A DNA stretch of 6,755 nt, from contig CAJTYK010000077.1 in assembly GCA_910584285.1 (NCBI GenBank), positions 1 to 6,755 of the forward strand, given 5' to 3'. Positions within the stretch are counted from its first letter, which is position 1. The number at the start of each line of letters is the position of its first letter. The position numbers and the translations under genes were made by a program. This DNA is from an uncultured Oscillospiraceae bacterium. Lineage in GTDB: Bacteria > Bacillota > Clostridia > Oscillospirales > Oscillospiraceae. Below, piece after piece: positions 5,155-6,755 of the stretch. The notes beneath the pieces were generated by a model that was not told where the DNA came from, searched no databases, and saw only the letters and a program-made list of their open reading frames with translations.

Positions 5155-5262
5155 CGCATCCTGACGGTAGGATGGACGGCGGCGGCCGTTTCATGCGGGG
5201 AACTTTTTGGGAACCGACGGAAAATTTGGCGGTGCAATTTTTTGACGGATGAAAATTGTTCA

Positions 5263-5291
5263 TTGAATCCCGCCGGAATTTATGGTATTCT
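5263..5291 (+). promoter_or_regulatory. Probable promoter for miaA-hfq
   Basis: TTGAAT (5263-5268) and TATTCT (5286-5291) are separated by 17 nt; each matches four of six consensus bases. TG one base upstream of the -10 (TGGTATTCT) gives an extended -10. It lies in the AT-rich gap between the divergent CmpB-like gene and miaA, about 35 nt before the miaA start. No clear promoter for the divergent gene was recognised in this gap. Confidence 0.6.
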
Positions 5292-5325
5292 GTAAGATAC
5301 TATCTTTCCCGGAGGTGGGCCGCCT

Positions 5326-6270
5326 ATGAAACCAAACATCCTGGTGATCTGCGGCCCCACGGCGTCCGGCAAGACCGCCCTGGCGGTGGAGCTGGCCCTC
5401 CGCTTCGGCGGGGAGGTGGTGTCCGCCGACTCCATGCAGATCTACCGCCGCATGGATATCGGCACTGCCAAGCCCACTCCCGAGGAGACCCGGGGCGTCC
5501 CCCACCATTTGATCGACGTGGCCGATCCCGGGGAGAACTACTCCGTGGCCCGGTATGTTCAGGAGGCCGTGCCCATTGTGGACAGCCTCCTGGCCCAGGG
5601 GAAGCTGCCCATTGTGGCCGGAGGGACGGGGCTTTACATCGACCACCTCATCGCGGGCCGGCAGTTCGCCCCTTTTACGCCGGACAGCGGCCTGCGGGAG
5701 GAGCTCCAGGCCCAGGCGAAAGCGGACGGCCTGCCCACCCTCTATGCCCGGCTGGAGCGGGTGGATCCCCAGGCCGCCGCCCGCATCCACCCCAACGACG
5801 AGAAGCGGATCATCCGAGCGCTGGAGGTGTTTTTGTCCACCGGCAAGCCCCTGTCCCAGTTTGACGCGGAGAGCCGCGCCCTGCCCAGCCGCTACACGCC
5901 GCTGACCATCGCGTTGAACTTTACCGAGCGCCCCTGGCTGTGGGAGCGCATCGACCGCCGGGTGGACGAGATGTTGGCCCGGGGGCTGGAGGGGGAGGTG
6001 CGATCCCTGCTGGGATCGGGGATCCCCCCGGACTGCACCGCCATGCAGGCCATCGGCTACAAGGAACTGGCCGCCGCCCTTTTGGAAGGCCGCCCCGTCC
6101 AGGAAGGGGCGGAGGAGGTCAAGCTCCGATCCCGGCAGTACGCCAAGCGGCAGATCACCTGGTTCCGCCGAAACCGGGCGGCCCACTGGTTTGAATGGGA
6201 AAAAATACCAAATATTTCCGCCGCCCTCGCTTTTTCGACAGAACTTATCAGGGAAGCTGGATTACAATAA
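5326..6270 (+). CDS. miaA: tRNA dimethylallyltransferase MiaA
   Basis: MiaA transfers the dimethylallyl group of DMAPP to N6 of A37 in tRNAs that read UNN codons, forming i6A, which stabilises codon-anticodon pairing. The 314-residue length is typical. The P-loop GPTASGKT is at 10-17. Next come SADSMQIYRRMDIGTAKP (33-50, with the conserved catalytic-region Asp35), the VPHHLIDV block (58-65), GGTGLYI (99-105), the basic NDEKRIIRALEV tRNA-binding helix, TAMQAIGYKEL (from 238) and KRQITWFRR (from 274). ATG at 5326 follows GGAGGTG (5311-5317) by 8 nt. hfq follows 83 nt downstream, as in Bacillus and E. coli, so the two are probably co-transcribed. Confidence 0.97.
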   Translation: MKPNILVICGPTASGKTALAVELALRFGGEVVSADSMQIYRRMDIGTAKPTPEETRGVPHHLIDVADPGENYSVARYVQEAVPIVDSLLAQGKLPIVAGGTGLYIDHLIAGRQFAPFTPDSGLREELQAQAKADGLPTLYARLERVDPQAAARIHPNDEKRIIRALEVFLSTGKPLSQFDAESRALPSRYTPLTIALNFTERPWLWERIDRRVDEMLARGLEGEVRSLLGSGIPPDCTAMQAIGYKELAAALLEGRPVQEGAEEVKLRSRQYAKRQITWFRRNRAAHWFEWEKIPNISAALAFSTELIREAGLQ

Positions 6271-6353
6271 ACAGGCTCGAATCCAAACGGAACCCGGGGC
6301 AAAGTTCCGCGCCGGATGGTCCCGCGGCTCCAAAATAAAGAGGAGTGTTTACC

Positions 6354-6599
6354 ATGAGCCTTACATCCACCATTTCCGTCAACAAGCAGCCCAACATTCA
6401 GGACGCCTTCCTGTCCGCCGCCCGCCGCGCCGCCGCCCGGGTCACTGTCTTTCTGATGAACGGCTACCAACTCCGGGGGGTGATCACCGCCTTCGATCCC
6501 TACGTGGTGGTGGTGACGTCCGACGGCAAGCAGCAGGTCATCTACAAGCACGCCATCTCCACCATCGCGCCGGAGCATCCTGTGGAGCTGGAGGGGTAG
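6354..6599 (+). CDS. hfq: RNA chaperone Hfq
   Basis: Hfq is a hexameric Sm-like ring that binds sRNAs and mRNAs. The 81-residue product has a short Ser/Thr-rich N-terminal extension, then IQDAFL (15-20), helix and rim region SAARRAAAR (21-29), Sm1 core VTVFLMNGYQLRGVITAFDPYVVVV (30-54) and Sm2 with GKQQVIYKHAIST (58-70). Y64-K65-H66 corresponds to the proximal U-binding YKH motif. The C-tail is short and acidic (PEHPVELEG), as usual in Firmicutes and unlike the long E. coli tail. The start is ATG 6354: AGGAG (6341-6345) lies 8 nt upstream. The earlier in-frame GTG at 6345 overlaps that ribosome-binding site and is unlikely. It follows miaA in the same direction. Confidence 0.97.
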   Translation: MSLTSTISVNKQPNIQDAFLSAARRAAARVTVFLMNGYQLRGVITAFDPYVVVVTSDGKQQVIYKHAISTIAPEHPVELEG

Positions 6600-6689
6600 G
6601 GGGGAGCCCCCTTCCCCGGTTTCCCCCGGCCCTCGTGGGGGGTGGCAGGGGGGAGGCCCTGCTTGACCTCGCCCGGGTGCCCCGGGGGG

Positions 6690-6736
6690 ACGCCCCTGCG
6701 GGGGGCGTTACTTTCTCTCGCGCGAGAGAAAGTAAC
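6690..6736. repeat. Double palindrome downstream of hfq (REP-like element)
   Basis: ACGCCCC (6690-6696) and GGGGCGT (6702-6708) form a 7-bp hairpin. It overlaps by two bases a 30-nt perfect palindrome at 6707-6736, whose half is GTTACTTTCTCTCGC. Neither strand has a T-tract after the palindrome, so it is not a standard terminator. The following bases (CCAAAGAGCGCGCTTAGGGG) run off the window. From memory, similar sequence is scattered between genes in Flavonifractor-like genomes; this was not verified. The stretch 6600-6689 is very G/C-rich with G- and C-runs, and I saw no gene or convincing intrinsic terminator for hfq in it. Confidence 0.6.
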
Positions 6737-6755
6737 CAAAGAGCGCGCTTAGGGG

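Noticed and set aside
4433..5263. 276-codon minus frame and 230/261-codon plus frames around the CmpB-like gene
   Set aside because: All are other-frame readings of the same DNA with Pro/Gly/Arg-rich translations; only the frame 4612-5154 shows membrane segments and family motifs.
5260..6186. 308-codon minus-strand reading frame
   Set aside because: Antisense to miaA, which is unambiguous; no domain seen.
6345..6353. Upstream GTG start for hfq
   Set aside because: It overlaps the AGGAG ribosome-binding site that serves ATG 6354.
6599..6618. G-run/C-run after hfq as an intrinsic terminator
   Set aside because: The stem is short with a tight loop, and only two Ts follow; not convincing.

Overview
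The window is about 6.75 kb of GC-rich DNA with Firmicutes-type gene order and signals: Shine-Dalgarno (SD) sequences of the AGGAGG class, TTGACA/TATAAT-type promoters, a T-box leader, infC-rpmI-rplT, and miaA-hfq. High GC in this setting, plus GC-rich intergenic palindromes, suggests a gut clostridium of the Oscillospiraceae (Flavonifractor / Lawsonibacter / Pseudoflavonifractor-like). That placement is inference from composition and resemblance, not from a search.

Region 1 (1-1278, plus strand) is the translation operon infC (5' end cut by the window edge), rpmI (L35) and rplT (L20). A strong intrinsic terminator closes it. Two directly abutting hairpins lie between rpmI and rplT.

Region 2 (1306-4489, minus strand) is a methionine ABC importer. 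metN (ATPase with C-terminal NIL domain) and metI (permease) overlap by 8 nt and are driven by a near-consensus promoter whose -35 hexamer sits in the loop of a 15-bp perfect inverted repeat. metQ (substrate-binding lipoprotein) lies downstream but has its own sigma-A promoter and a complete T-box leader: stem I motifs, an AUG specifier candidate, a UGGU acceptor-binding bulge and a terminator. The binding protein is therefore wired separately, to uncharged tRNA(Met), while metNI has only a short leader and no visible riboswitch. metQ ends at a palindromic terminator facing the rplT terminator.

Region 3 (4490-5154) holds a palindrome-rich intergenic element and a minus-strand membrane protein of the CmpB-like family (putative ABC-transporter type IV), function unknown.

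Region 4 (5263-6755, plus strand) has a promoter, miaA (tRNA A37 dimethylallyltransferase) and hfq (Sm-like RNA chaperone), then a G/C-rich tail ending in a 30-nt perfect palindrome that looks like a dispersed repeat.

Most of the window is conserved housekeeping sequence. The most notable points are the split regulation of the metNIQ transporter, the palindrome centred on the metN -35 box, and the structured intergenic elements. I saw no clear evidence of a wholly new system, mobile element with a transposase, CRISPR array, tRNA or rRNA.
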